A stretch of DNA of 64,000 bases from Loxodes magnus (taxonomy: Eukaryota; Ciliophora; Karyorelictea; Loxodida; Loxodidae): positions 186,001-250,000 of the forward strand of contig CAMPDV010000020.1 of NCBI GenBank assembly GCA_946699065.1. Direction: 5' to 3'. Below are positions 38,800 to 51,220 of this stretch, in pieces. A program made the translations under genes and the position numbers. Under the pieces are notes generated by a model. That model did no database searches. It was not told the origin of the DNA and saw only the letters and a list, made by a program, of their open reading frames with translations. How positions within the stretch are numbered: the first letter of the stretch is position 1; each line of letters begins with the position of its first letter.

Positions 38800-40518
38800 T
38801 CAATAAATAGATAATAGAATAAGGTGATTATATATAAATAATTAATGTTAACTTTCTCTTCTAATAAGTGGAATTATGCAATCGTTGACATAATCCTAAT
38901 ACTAAGTATCTATCTTCATACTCTTTATCTGCTTTAAGTCATATTGCAAAAGTGATATATTAAATATAGCAAAATCTAGCCATCATTAGGCTACTCGCTT
39001 CTCACCAGCTCTAAACAGAACACAATTCTTCTGATTTTAAGTTAAGTTGCTTGCTTTTAAGAGTAATAAATCTGATTCCAAAGAAGTAGGATATAGATCT
39101 AAACTTTGTTAACATAAGCGGGCAATGCAATTGAGTGTCTTTAACTCATTTTAAATAGAAATAGGTCCAACTCTATAAGCACTGAAGATACCATCTTATG
39201 AACAGTTCTAAATAAGCTAAGGCAATATCTTAATATCTTTAAGATTAATTCATCTGATAAATGATATAAACTACTAGCAAATACTTTCCTAGTAATTAGC
39301 AATTACTCTGAAGGTCTTATTTGAGTCTTTGAACAATCCTATTTTAATTTGTAGAAATTCATCATCTTAATTTAGACTTAATGTAAAAGGATACTCATTA
39401 GCATCTTCGTTATCTAGAACAATAAATCCATAATTTAGAAAGAATCGAGAGTTGCATTTTTTACCATAGTTATCCATTATTTCTTCTCCTCCATTAATTT
39501 CTTCATTAGCCTCTATAACAAAACCTTCAAAGTAATCGGAATAATATCAAACCGTACTTCTAGATTTTTAATGGTTAAGCAAATCAGCTAATGGTACAAA
39601 GGCATCTGTTTTGAAGCCGTTTATACTTATTCCAAAAATTCGAGAAGATACGTTCATTTTGACTCAGGTAAACTCTTATAGAGTAAATTGCCTAAAGTCT
39701 GTAGAAATGTTAGCGATTCTATTGTAATCTTCTAGAATGTCACTTTTTTTATCCTTTATCTGCTTTAAAAACGGAGATCCTTTTAACCATTCTAACTCTT
39801 CCTAAGTAAATAAAACTGGAAAATTAGAGCAAAATTACGGCAGCATATCAATATAAGGTTTTCAAAACGAATTTTCTTAGTGCTTTTCTTAAAGCAAAAA
39901 GATTGATAAGAATCCATGCTTTGGGGATAAAAGCTCAATTTTTTATTCTATCATTATTTAGCCAATAGGAGATTATTTAGCCATTTCTAGAGTTATTAAA
40001 TGGGATAGAGGAATGTAAAGAATCTATTCTTTTTTTCTTATTATTGCTAAAGCATGCACACTTCTTTAGTCCTAGTCTTTTCACTCTATCTTTGCTTTAT
40101 TAAAATATGCTCCTCCATTTTTAAGTCATTCGACCATGCTTTAAATAGATACTCTTTCATTTTCAGGAATTTCTCTATCAGAAATTTATAGAGATTTGTA
40201 GATTCGGGACTTAAGATTTTGTATATTCTCTTTATCCTCATTGATAGTATTAAGAATTTATAGTGCTTCACTGAAGCAACTTAAATTAATCAATACTTAT
40301 GATTTTAATATTTTTGAACTTTCCATATCAGGATCTATCTCCAAAGCTTGATCGAAATCACTCAAAGCAGACTCGTATAACTGTAACTCTAAAAAGCAGC
40401 TTCCTCTATATTCATATAAGTACTTGGACTTAGAGTTTTCCAGTATAAGTTTGCTGTATTATGAGATAGCATAATCCAAATTACCTCTCTAATGAGGTAT
40501 AATTTTGTTCATATGCAT
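38800..40518 (-). CDS. TPR-SET domain protein lysine methyltransferase (SETD/LSMT-like)
   Basis: Predicted S-adenosylmethionine-dependent protein methyltransferase, 572 residues. The N-terminus has one or two TPR helices (YLYEYRGSCFLELQLYESAL, then SDFDQALEIDPD). The SET domain follows from about residue 130 with KNGGAYFNKAKIEW, LYIPLSHLITLEMAKQSPIG and SFWKPYIDMLP (W by TGA). FVPLADLLNH and the cofactor/substrate motif NYGKKCNSRFFLNYGF lie further on. The C-terminal third resembles the Rubisco-methyltransferase substrate-binding region. ATG at 40518 is used; an in-frame ATG at 40512 is equally possible. Stop TGA at 38802-38800. This split-SET architecture is that of the SETD3/SETD6/LSMT group, which methylate non-histone proteins; the actual substrate is unknown. 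Confidence 0.82.
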
Positions 40519-40792
40519 TAAATTTAATTTAAATTTATGCAAATAGTAAAATTATGCCCTTCACTGACTACACCTAATGAAAAGTACAATTAAGCATAAA
40601 AGCAGCATATTGAGATTATTTAAGTTGAAGAAATCAAAGAATAAAGCATAGAAGCTAAAATGTAAATAAGTTATCCTGCTCTAGCTAATGAATTACTTAT
40701 GAGAATAAAATAAGTAACTTATTCTAAGCCTAACTAGGAAATTAGCTTTAAATCTAGTCTAATTTCATTGTTATTATCTTCATTTTTGATTA

Positions 40793-42048
40793 ATGAACTA
40801 AAAGCTAAACTAACATATTTATAACGCTCTCAAAACTTTTACCAATACGGAGTATTAAACATAAAAATTATCCAGTTAAAATAGGTAATCAGGAGCCTTA
40901 GAATTAGAATAGAAAATATCCAACGTGTAATATGCTAATAGCAAGCTAGTTTTAGAAAACCATAAAAGAGCAAAATCATTTGAAGAGTAAAGATTTGTCT
41001 AAGTTAAAGAATTCTAAGTAAAGTGTTTTAAGGATTTCAAACTAATTTACAGATCAAAATCTTGCAAATGTTCTAGATGTAAAGGAAAGGCAAATCCGTC
41101 CTTTTGAAAAGGGTTGAGTTTTAATATTAAAGGCTTATAAAGCGAAGTAAAACTTACATATAACTAAGAAAAGAACATTACTTAATAGAAAATTAGAATA
41201 AGTAATCATAGAGTCAAAAGTAAAGAAAATTAGCAAGAATAAAATAAAAATTACCAAGGAAACAGTTACATAAATAGTCTAAAAGATATTAATCATGATT
41301 ATATTAGAAGAAACTCAAAACTATAACTAAAAAAGTTAAACTTTTCTCAAGCTTCAAACGATATAGTGGATCTAGATAACTAGAAGCAAAAATTAAATAG
41401 AAGGCAAAGAAAAGATAGATAATTGATTGATTAATAATAAAATACTAGGATCTCAATTTAAGATTCGAGATATCAATCAAGTAGTAATTAAATAGTAACT
41501 AATTATGAAGGAAACAATGCAAGTGTAAAAGGCAAATAAAAGAGAAAAATAATTAAAAAGAAATTTAGATAATCTCATTCATAATAATAGTTGCTAGTTG
41601 ATGAGATGAAAAAACATTTCCAAAATATTTAGTAATGCTAGCTTAAGGAAGATGTTTTAAATAAATAGTTATTGTAAGGAAATTCATCAGAATAGGTTTT
41701 CACAAATTAATAGGGTAAAGTAGCAAATCTTAATAGCAGAATCAAATAACTAAATTTAGTGTATTAGTAAAGTATACGATAACCTAAAAATTATTTGAGT
41801 AGAAATTAAGACTTTCCAAATAATTTTAGTTAGCTCCAAGATAAAAAATCGATTCTCAATTAAAACTAGGCAATCAAAACGAAGAAAATAAACAACTCAC
41901 TGAACGAGATAAATTTACCATAAATAAAAAACATATACCAGAAATAATTATAGAAATCACTTCTATTATAGAATAGTAAAAAGGAAAAACATTAGAAATA
42001 AGTCTTACTGAAATAATAGTTAAAGTAAATTTATAAAAATAAACTTGA
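40793..42048 (+). CDS. Q/K/N-rich protein with one inferred micro-intron
   Basis: Unrecognised, about 412 residues after splicing. The ATG at 40793 is chosen because an in-frame TGA lies just upstream (TTTTGATTAATG) and coding composition starts here. Exon 1 runs to 41719 with basic Q/K/N/S-rich sequence, a small Cys cluster KSCKCSRCKGKANPSFWKG (Trp by TGA) near residue 100, and coiled-coil patches. From about 41,850 the convincing frame is a different one (QLTERDKFTINKKHIPEIII...), ending in TGA at 42046. An intron of length 3n+2 is therefore required. The best candidate is 41720-41736 (17 nt); a 14-nt GT-AG stretch at 41759-41772 also fits. No known domain. Confidence 0.55.
41720..41736 (+). 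other. Candidate 17-nt intron (GT-AG)
   Basis: gtagcaaatcttaatag, phase 0. It would join the two coding frames of the Q/K/N-rich gene. Other GT-AG choices nearby also restore the frame, so the exact position is uncertain. Confidence 0.35.
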
Positions 42049-43695
42049 AGGCAGAGCAAAGAATTAACTTTTTTAATTTTGTAATGATTTATTAAGTTTA
42101 TTAGTATATTTACCATTTATTTAAGTATAAAAGATGTTCCTTTAATATATTTTATATAAATCAAATCTAATTATATATTCTACCATTTTCTAAACTTAAT
42201 TAAATCTATTATTTTAGAAGCTTTTTCTAAAAATAGATTTCATTTCATAGGAAACTATAAATCATGAAGCGTTTTTGATAAAAAAGGTATTAAATTTTAG
42301 ACTATAAATATAGATGCCCATATTTAGTATAATTTGCAAAAGATTCAAAATATATGAATACAAGAAAATTTTTTAATCAGCAGTAGTAAATAAAATAGCC
42401 GCTAAACACATTAAAATAGTAACTAATTTTGTCTAATACTTTTTAAGCATAACAGGAAGGAGAAATAAGTATAATAAGTTGTGAAGATCGCTAAAGCTCA
42501 CTAGATTTGTTAATATTAAGAAAGATTTCAATAGTTAAGTTCTTAAATTAATACCCTTATTTAGTTTTTCTGATTTAATTAAATAAACAAATAGAGAAAT
42601 GTATAGAAAGATAGAAAAAAGGAATATTTTAAATATAATTCTTATACAGTTTCTTATTTTTCTAAAATTATGAGGAAAATTATCTTAAATATAGGAATAA
42701 TTACAACTCTTTGCTTAAAAAATATTTACTTAAGCAAGGAATTTATCTTTAATAAAAACTATTTTATATAAGTTTATTGTCAGTTCTTTTATATTTTACT
42801 TAGGATATGCAAATATTAGGAAACTATCAAATTAAATATTTCAGGAATTTCTATCATAACTTTATTATTTCAAAATCGAAAGATGTAAGAACTCCTAAAA
42901 ATATATACGGATATTGTTAAGCTGAAGACAATTACCTCGTTAAAACGCACTAAAAGCTAAAAAATTATGCTTCTCTAAAATTATTTACTCTAAATTTAGT
43001 TTTTGTTTGTTGCGAAATACTTAAAAGATCTAAAATTCTTTAGTAGAGGAAATAATGGGAAATATTACTAATATCTGCTTAAAATGGAGGTTTTAAATAA
43101 ATACTATTAATATAATTAAAAGAAAATTAAGAAACTCTCAAAGTGAAAAAATCTGATCAAGAAACTATTTTTATTTAAATACAATTTCTATTAATAACAA
43201 GTAACTTCTCATTATCCATCTACAATAGGTAATTATCACTTTCTTAATTTCTATGCTGTATATTTTATCAGTGATATTAAGATTAAAGTATCTTAATCAA
43301 TTTATATTAACTATATAGAAGATCCTAAATAAATACTTATATATTTCATAAAAGCTTATTTTTTAATAAATAAAAGAATAAGAATAAGCTAATAGTGAGA
43401 CACTTAATTTACTAATTTTGGTTATTATTATAATTTACTCTTTATTATTAATAACTAATCTAATACTTTTATATATTTAGCTTATTTAGAATTTTAAATA
43501 ACCAAAATAAATAAAAATGCTAAAAGCATATTACTACTTTTAGATTATGTATAAGGATATAATCATAAGCTGAAAGCATTTACTAATAGTTAATAATTGC
43601 AAAGAAGAATAGTTTGAAGTTATTATAAGTATCTTAAGTAACTTATTGCAAGAAAATAGAGAAACGAATATTGTATTATAAAAGGAAGATAAATT
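42049..43695. other. Convergent intergenic spacer
   Basis: About 1.65 kb, AT-rich, between convergent genes. No coding-like frame, RNA gene or clear repeat recognised. Confidence 0.55.
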
Positions 43696-44775
43696 TCATT
43701 TCAGTATCTAATAATTAATCATTTTTGTTAAATACCTTGTGTAATTTATAAAGCTCCCAGATAATTAGACTTGAAGTAAAGGAGTTAGAAATGTTTAAAT
43801 AAAGTTAAATAATTAGTTATATTGAAATCTATAGAGTTAAAGTATTACAGGCTTTGTATTTCTTCCTTCCATTTAGATGTTTATATCTCCTTATGAACTA
43901 GTTGTTACACTTGTTTTTGCTTTTTTGCTTTTATCTGAAGTCCATTTTAAGTAAATCATACAAGCTACTAATAAGCTCATTAGTATTAGAATAAAAAGAG
44001 TAAAAGAAACCCACCCAGTTCAATGATATTTTTCGAGATCAATTTCCATCAAATCTTTAAAATCATTGAAAAGAGTGAGACAAGGTAATTAGGCTTAATT
44101 AGCTTCAATTGCAAATAAGAAATGTCCCATAGAAACAATGATAAAGTAGTAGCAAACATTCACATACCAATCTTCTTGTTTTCTTTTTTCGCATACCATT
44201 TTAAAGAAATCTTTATATCTATGCTCTCTTACACTTGTGACGCATCTCCCAAAACCATCTGTAGTTGGAGTACATTTACATTAATTAGAGCGACATTGTG
44301 AATCTTATTAACATGGACTCCAGTCCTATAATCCGTCATTGTCACTAAAGTCTTGCTTAAGAGCTTCATAATCACAATTCCACTTATGCTAGCATTTTTG
44401 AGTAGAATTAGACTTAATTTGATCTTCTGAGCAAATATGGAATAGCTTGCAATATTTATCACAGTTCATATAATCAATCCAATCCATGTTATAGCAATAA
44501 GTGTTGTATAAATCCCCAGGAATAAATTCAGCGGTTCTTCTATATGAAGTTTAGCATCTTTAAGCTTAATAGCCTTTATAATATTCCATCAAATTACATT
44601 AATTTTCACTATTACTATTGCAATGAGGACCAGCTAATATGTAATTATCTTTATCAAAATAACAATAGCCTTCTAGCTTTTCTGATTATGTAGCACATTT
44701 CCAAATAGGACATGAATTCTATTGACAAAAAATGAAATTCACTAAAAAGAGAAATACTAACAATTTGAATTTCAT
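43696..44775 (-). CDS. Cys-rich type I membrane protein
   Basis: 359 residues from ATG at 44775. A cleavable signal peptide (about residues 1-18, MKFKLLVFLFLVNFIFC) is followed by an ectodomain of about 230 residues with many Cys (for example CPIWKCA, YCYF, CDKYCKLFHIC, CQQDSQCRSNQCKC). One transmembrane helix lies at about 253-277 (GWVSFTLFILILMSLLVACM), followed by a cytoplasmic tail. The Cys spacing is EGF/knottin-like but matches no family I can name. Trp before the membrane segment is TGA. The first in-frame TGA after the tail is at 43698-43696; the last 50 residues have AT-driven composition, so the true end could be earlier if a micro-intron is present. Probably a cell-surface or secretory-pathway protein. 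Confidence 0.65.
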
Positions 44776-45757
44776 TTTATTATCAAACAATTCCCTATTT
44801 CTTTCATGAAGAAGTGTTAATTACTATTTCATTTAAATAAGCCTTTCTATCATTAATATATATCATATATATGATAAAAGAAACACTTTTCTGTTTTATA
44901 GTCTTAGACTTTCACATTATACAGCATAAAAGTCTCTTTGCTTTTATTTTAATATATTTATTAAAGCTTATTAAATATTTAGAATCAATAGATCATTTAC
45001 ATCTTCAAAAGTCTTATATTATTATAATTCAAATTTGCATAGACAGATATTAGCATATTGAAACTAAATTTTTATAATATATTTTGATTTTCGTGCTCTA
45101 ATCTTTCTTTAAAGGTAAAAGCCTATTTTAGCAGGAAGTAAACTAAAGCTTAAAATAAAACTGTTTGATTATAATTTTTCAAATATATTATAATTTTTTA
45201 AATAAATAATATCTCTATTAAAACCTACTAGAGTCTCAGAAGCAGCTACCATTTTCTTAGCTTAAAGACCTAAGCAATATTAAAATGCATATTAGTAATT
45301 AAATAATTGTAAGTATGATTATAAAAATATAATAGTTAATTTACTATTTTATATCTATTTAATTATAAAGTATTTTTTAGACTTAGAAATGCTTCATTTA
45401 AAATACTAGCAGATGCTATTAAAGCTTTTATTTTCTATTAGCTTCTTTATTTTTTTAATTGGATTTTATGTGTAAGAAAGATTAATAAGCGCTATGTATA
45501 ATTAAAAAGCTACTTACATAGCTTTTATTTAGTTAATATGCCTATTTTTTCCTTAATGGCATACAAATAAATTTTAACTTACACTTAAGATAGAGAATAG
45601 AAGAATGCTTACAAATAAGAAGAGGAAATAGACAAAAGAGTTAAATGTTGAATAGTTTGGTAATGGATAAATATATTTGAATATAAGCTTACAAATAGCT
45701 AGTTAGTAAAGCTTTAGAAATAAATATTTGTGCTAGTTAAATATCTAAGTTTAAAAA
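44776..45757. other. Divergent intergenic spacer
   Basis: About 0.98 kb AT-rich spacer between divergent genes. No gene or RNA recognised; short open stretches in it have no protein-like composition. Confidence 0.55.
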
Positions 45758-46699
45758 ATGGGAAATAGAAGTATAGATACGATCATTATGTTATACATTA
45801 GTATCTCTATTACTTTAGTATCTTTGTCTTACTCCAAATTCTCTTGCTCTAAGCCTTTAGAGATTTGATTGCTAATAAACCAATGCTTTCTTTTCCTTAT
45901 TTATTTAACAGTAAACATAATCAAGATTTTGGTACAGAGATTATGAGACAGGAAGATAGTAAAGATATTTATATGTAAACTAGTATGCATTGAGTTTCCA
46001 ACTTTTATAGGATGAAATGTGGTTGGAGCTTATTGATTTATGATTGTATATAAAAATAAAGAGTTTGAAGGAGACTAAAAATGTGTAAGGTTATTTATAT
46101 AAAGGTACCTAATTTACAACCTCTTTGAGTCATTATTGCTTATGTAGGCTTAAGTTGAGTAATAATTGTAGTCTATTTAATGACTTTGATAGCTCTTTTT
46201 TAAATTTTCCGTTAAGGAGGCAGGAATTTAAGAAGATTGCAAGACGTTTATAGCTAGTATAATAATCTGCAAGATGATCACTTGCAAGATCCTCTGCTGA
46301 TTCAATTTATCAATAGACCTCTTAATGAAATAGAGTTAAATTTAATTAGATCAAAGCCTTTTCAAGAAATCAATGAAAATTAGGAATTAATTCAAAGTGA
46401 TTGCTCTATCTGTTGTGAGGCTTTTCAGGTATTTGCTAATGCAGAATAATTAGTAGATAAAGTAAATGCCAATATGTAGACATATTTTTCATAGTATATG
46501 TGTTGATGAATGGTTAAAAGTAAGGGCTGAATGTCCAATTTGCAGAAATAAAATCAGAATTTACATAGATTAGCTTATAAATGCTTAACTTCATTATTTT
46601 ACCTCTTCTCTTTCATGTCTTTTTATTGTTTAGCTGTTTCTAGATTCTTTCTTACTAATTTATCAAAAAGAAATTAAGCTTTAGATAGAAATTAAATGA
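45758..46699 (+). CDS. Multi-span RING-H2 E3 ubiquitin ligase with two micro-introns
   Basis: 301 residues from three exons: 45758-46084, 46105-46428 and 46445-46699. The N-terminal half has several membrane helices, the last being [20 protein letters not shown] just after intron 1. The C-terminal RING-H2 finger reads CSICCEAFQ, then [17 protein letters not shown], then ECPICRNKI. This is the full C-x2-C...C-x-H-x3-C/H...CPxC set expected for zinc binding and E2 recruitment. The RING spans intron 2: only removal of its 16 nt puts the first Cys pair and the CRH motif in one frame. Both introns are phase 0. Stop TGA at 46697. Several Trp are TGA. A membrane-bound E3 ligase of the endomembrane system is inferred. 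Confidence 0.8.
46085..46104 (+). other. 20-nt intron (GT-AG)
   Basis: Begins gtaagg and ends ataaag. Phase 0. Its removal links the N-terminal helices to the membrane segment and RING of the next exon. Confidence 0.65.
46429..46444 (+). other. 16-nt intron (GT-AG) inside the RING finger
   Basis: gtatttgctaatgcag, phase 0. The zinc-binding set of the RING is only complete after removal, which makes this one of the two best supported introns of the window. Confidence 0.85.
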
Positions 46700-47786
46700 A
46701 CAATCTTCTTAAACAGAAACTAAGCTAAACCGAAGAATTATTATTAATGCCCAATTGAGTAAAATGGAGTAATAGCTCAATTTAAATATTTTTTAATCTT
46801 TATTGCTATTTTAAGGCAGTGCTCAGCATTAACTATAATAAGCTAGCTATCACATTTATTAGACTTGTATTAAAATTTAGTTTTTATAAGTTAACTCTAT
46901 CTCTACTTATATTTATCTATCTCATTCTTAAACTAGAAAACTAATTTCTAACTTGAACATTATAACAATAAAGATACTATGCAAAGGAATGGCTAGATTA
47001 ATAATGAATGAATGATTTTAGATAAGTAAGCATCAATTAAAAATGATAATTAAATAAGAGTCAATATATCATTAAATATCTAGTTTTTCAAATATTTTAC
47101 ATTTTTCTCTTTAAGCATCATAATAGAATATAGCTAAATATTAAAGTACTAAATCCAAACAATAGTTACAGAGAGTTTTGATATAAATGAATAAGGATTA
47201 AAGTATCTAAAATAAATATTTTAAGCTTATATAAACTAAAAGTTTAATTACTACTTCTATAAGATAATTTCCTTATAAATGATAAAGTGAATACTACATC
47301 TACATATATAACTTTCTAAATAATCTATTATATAAATATTTAGCTTATAAACTAGCAATTTATATAGCACGTAAAGTAAAAACTTTGATTACTTACTAGT
47401 TGAAATAGAGCATTTTAAGAATTGTAGTTACATTAATAAAGCATAAGCAAGTAAATTAATTATATTACATTTTAATTAAAATTTAAGATAACTAAGAGAT
47501 TAAATTGCTTCACTTTAAATAGTCTTAAACAAATACAATTAACGCATTCTTTTTACTTTTAAATATCCTTTACTCAATCTAAAGTTATAAAAGATAAATA
47601 AAACAGCATATAGAGAACGGAGAGTAGTGATCTAAAATAAGAGTTTCATATTAATTAAATAACTTAATTGCAAATGATAATGAAGTTAGAGGATTAAGAC
47701 TCGAAGAGAAATAAAGTATAATATATCCAATTGCATTTATAAGAGATTTCATACTTATATTATATTAATTGACTTATATTCCTAAG
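46700..47786. other. Intergenic spacer
   Basis: About 1.09 kb, AT-rich, between two plus-strand genes; nothing recognised. Confidence 0.55.
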
Positions 47787-48999
47787 ATGTCTTCTAGTAA
47801 GTCTTTATACAGAAATAAGAGATATTGCTAGATCTCAAATTATAGAAATTTAGAGCGCTGGAACTTATAAACGTGAGAGAATTATATCTTCCAAGCAAGA
47901 TGCTCAAATAGTATCAAATACTTAGCATGTTTTAAACTTCTGCGCTAATAACTATTTAGGATTATGTTCTGAACCTAGAGTAATAGAGGCAGCTTAGTAA
48001 ATGTTACAGAATAGAGGATTTGGACTGTCATCGGTGCGATTTATTTGTGGTACTACAGATATTCATAAATAATTAGAAAATGTTATTAGTTAATTTCATG
48101 GTACTGAGGATACTATACTATTTGGAAGCTGCTTTGATGCAAATGGAGGCTTTTTTGAGGCTATGCTAACAGGTGATGATGCAATTATTTCCGATGCGCT
48201 CAATCATGCTTCTATAATTGATGGAATTCGATTATGTAAAGCTGAGAGACACAGGTATGAGCATTTAGATATGCAATAACTTGAACAGATATTATAAAAA
48301 ACCCAATCAAAAAGATTAAGAATGATTGCTACAGATGGAGTTTTCTCAATGGATGGTGATTTTGCTCCTTTAGATTAAATATGTGCTCTTGCTAAAAAAT
48401 ATGATGCTAACGTATTTGTAGATGAATGCCATTCAACTGGATTTATAGGAAAAACTGGAAGAGGAACTCCTGAATACTTTGGAGTTGAAGTCGATGTTAT
48501 TTCTTCGACTTTAGGAAAAGCTCTTGGAGGAGCTACTGGTGGTTATTTGACTGGAAAGAAAGAAATAATTGAATTGATGCGATAAAGAGCTCGTCCTTAC
48601 TTATTTAGTAATTCTCTAGCACCAGTTGTTGTGGCTGCCTCATTAGAAGTGTTTAAACTACTTAGTTCTACAACAGAACGCAGAGATAGACTTGCTGCTA
48701 ACACTAAATAATTCAGAACAAGTATGATAAAGGCAGGATTTAGAATTTCAGGACATCCTGAATGTCCAATCTGCCCTGTTATGCTTGGTAACGAAAAATT
48801 AGCAACTGAATTTGCTGATGAAATGCAACAATTAGGAATATACGTTATAGGATTTTCTTATCCTGTAGTTCCTAAAGGCAAAGCTAGGATCAGAGTATAA
48901 ATCAGTGCGGCTCACACTCCTGAAATGATTGAAAAAAGTATTCAAGCATTTATAGAAATGGGAAAAAGAAAAGGCGTACTGGGAAAGGCAAAGCTTTGA
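47787..48999 (+). CDS. KBL: 2-amino-3-ketobutyrate coenzyme A ligase (glycine C-acetyltransferase)
   Basis: PLP enzyme of threonine breakdown: 2-amino-3-ketobutyrate + CoA gives glycine + acetyl-CoA, usually mitochondrial. The spliced protein has 398 residues, the same length as bacterial Kbl. Motifs: [14 protein letters not shown] near the N-terminus, [35 protein letters not shown] and [18 protein letters not shown]. The PLP-binding Lys is at residue 239 in [13 protein letters not shown]. Exon 1 is only 10 nt (ATGTCTTCTA); a 16-nt intron (47797-47812) follows in phase 1. Without the intron the ATG is out of frame with the whole enzyme. Stop TGA at 48997. An AONS/ALAS relative is the alternative, but length and motifs favour KBL. 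No obvious mitochondrial presequence is visible. Confidence 0.9.
47797..47812 (+). other. 16-nt intron (GT-AG) after a 10-nt first exon
   Basis: gtaagtctttatacag, phase 1. It has a consensus 5' splice site (GTAAGT) and a pyrimidine-rich 3' end. Needed to connect the start codon with the KBL frame. Confidence 0.85.
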
Positions 49000-51220
49000 T
49001 AAAATTGAATAAACATTATAAATATTTCATTATAAATTCCTTATTTAATAAGACTTATTTATATCTCTAAAGATATTTTACATCTAATACAGCCATAATT
49101 CTATTATTTAATCTTATTGCTCTTTATCAATAATTTGCATTCTTAAGTTCCTTTTATTCTCTTTATTAGTTAATGCAAATAAACTTAAAGTACAAAAATT
49201 GTTAGATGATTGTCTTATTGCTTTAAATAGAATTTATTTATGAATTATAAAGGAAACATTGCTTTAATACTAAATAATTAGGCTTAAAAGTATTGCAAAA
49301 TATTAAGAATTCTAAAATTATTAATGCTTAAATTAGCAGAGAATGGAATAGCTAATTCTAAATAGTATTAGAGAAATGTAAATTATTACAATTAGCCTAT
49401 TTATTATGCTTATAAGTCTAATATCCATTCTACTATCTATTCACTCTTATAATTATTAGAATAACTACTTAATTGCTAAATTAACCATAATTCAGAATTA
49501 ATTAAATGAGTGCTGATATAATAAAAGACTTAGAGATTTTGGATATAATGAAATAAATAGAAGATAAAGACATTTAGTTATATAATGGCAAATTAAATAA
49601 ACTTACACATTAACTATCATAAACAAACACAATAGCATTAATCTTCAATTATTAGAATACTTTAACTTCATAGATTAAGTTGAACATCATTTTACATAAT
49701 TTTAAATTTATCTAATTATAAGAGCTAATCTAAATTTATGCTTAGCAAAAGTGTTATATAATAAGTTAACATGATAGAAATTTAATTATCTCTTGCTAAA
49801 AGTAGATAGTCAACTGTTAAGTAGATAATTATAATATATTAAGTAGATGCTAGCTTCAATATTGCTTTTATTATTTATGGATTAAGCATTTTTACTTGGC
49901 TATTAAATCTACTAATGCTTAATAGTATAAACTGTTTTATTAAAGTCTATAATTTCAATAGTTCTTCAGAGTTTAGAATTGATAAGGAGCATTTAGATAA
50001 AATTGATATAAATTGAAAAAATATTAGTGAGGCTTATTTTATTAGATATAGTTATAAATTACAACTATTATCTATACTAAAGCAAATTAAGCTAATTAAT
50101 ACAAGATTCTTTACAATTTTATTACTAGTCAACATAAATCTTAATCCTTTAACTCACCAAATCTGTCTCATCTTTTAAATTAAAAGCTTAAAGCAAAAAT
50201 TCAAAAGTGCATATATATTAATAAGCTTGCTATATGCATGCTTATTTATTTGAAGTAAAAAAGAAGAGATTAGCTATTGTGCTGATTATAGGATAATTTA
50301 GAATAATAAGATTTAATAAAATTGTAGATGATTTAATTTGTTTGAATGCTGAGCTAATGATACAAATAAAATGATATTACTGTATAATGCTTATTCCTAA
50401 TGGATCTGCTATATAATTATTTTTGTAAGTATTAAATTTTATAGCTATTTTCTCTACAAAAAGAGTATTCTTCATCAAATATCTGCTATAAATTCAAGCC
50501 TATATAATTATGAGTAACTCTTTATTAATCTCTGATGAAAAGCGAAATGTTAAAGTTCGATGATGCTTATAAAAGCAAATATTTAAAGAGTAAAAATGAG
50601 AAAAAATAAGAAAGTATGACTAAATTAACTAATAATAGTATAAATGCTATCTATCTCACTGCTTGGATAACCAAATTAATAAATATTTTTATAGTTTACT
50701 TAGGAGATTTATTTAATATACTATGTTTTTAAAATTAAGCTTAATATAAGGAATTAAATGTAATATTTTTAAAATGTTTAGATTAAAAAAATATTAAACC
50801 TATTTAAATTACTTACAGTTGATAGATTAAACCGCAAAATCATTAGAATTGTAAGTGTTATTAGAGAAAAAGTTTAAATAAGTTATTATAAGCTTTAATT
50901 ATAATGTAACTATAATGCTAAAAAATAATTTTCTATTATAATAGATATCTATAGAAAGTGATCATGAAGCACTATATATTTTTCTATAACAAATAAACTA
51001 AAGTTAAGTAATATATGCTTTAGTTATAGTTAAAATCCTTTGATTTAAATGAAGTATTATCTATCTTAAGCAAAATTAGTATATTATAATAATTAATTTT
51101 TTGATCATTCCTTTTAACTTCATTTTAAGCCCTTTTTAGTTAAGTAGCAGAAAAATTAACTAATCTATTCAAATTATTGCTTTAAATAAATAAATAAATA
51201 ATTGATAAATTTGATTATAG
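49000..51220. other. Long AT-rich intergenic region
   Basis: About 2.2 kb, the longest gene-free stretch of the window. Very AT-rich; no frame with coding composition and no RNA gene recognised. Confidence 0.55.

Noticed and set aside
44871..45053. Short plus-strand ORF in the 45-kb spacer
   Set aside because: I/L/F/K-rich, AT-driven composition, no partner motif and no ending that differs from chance.
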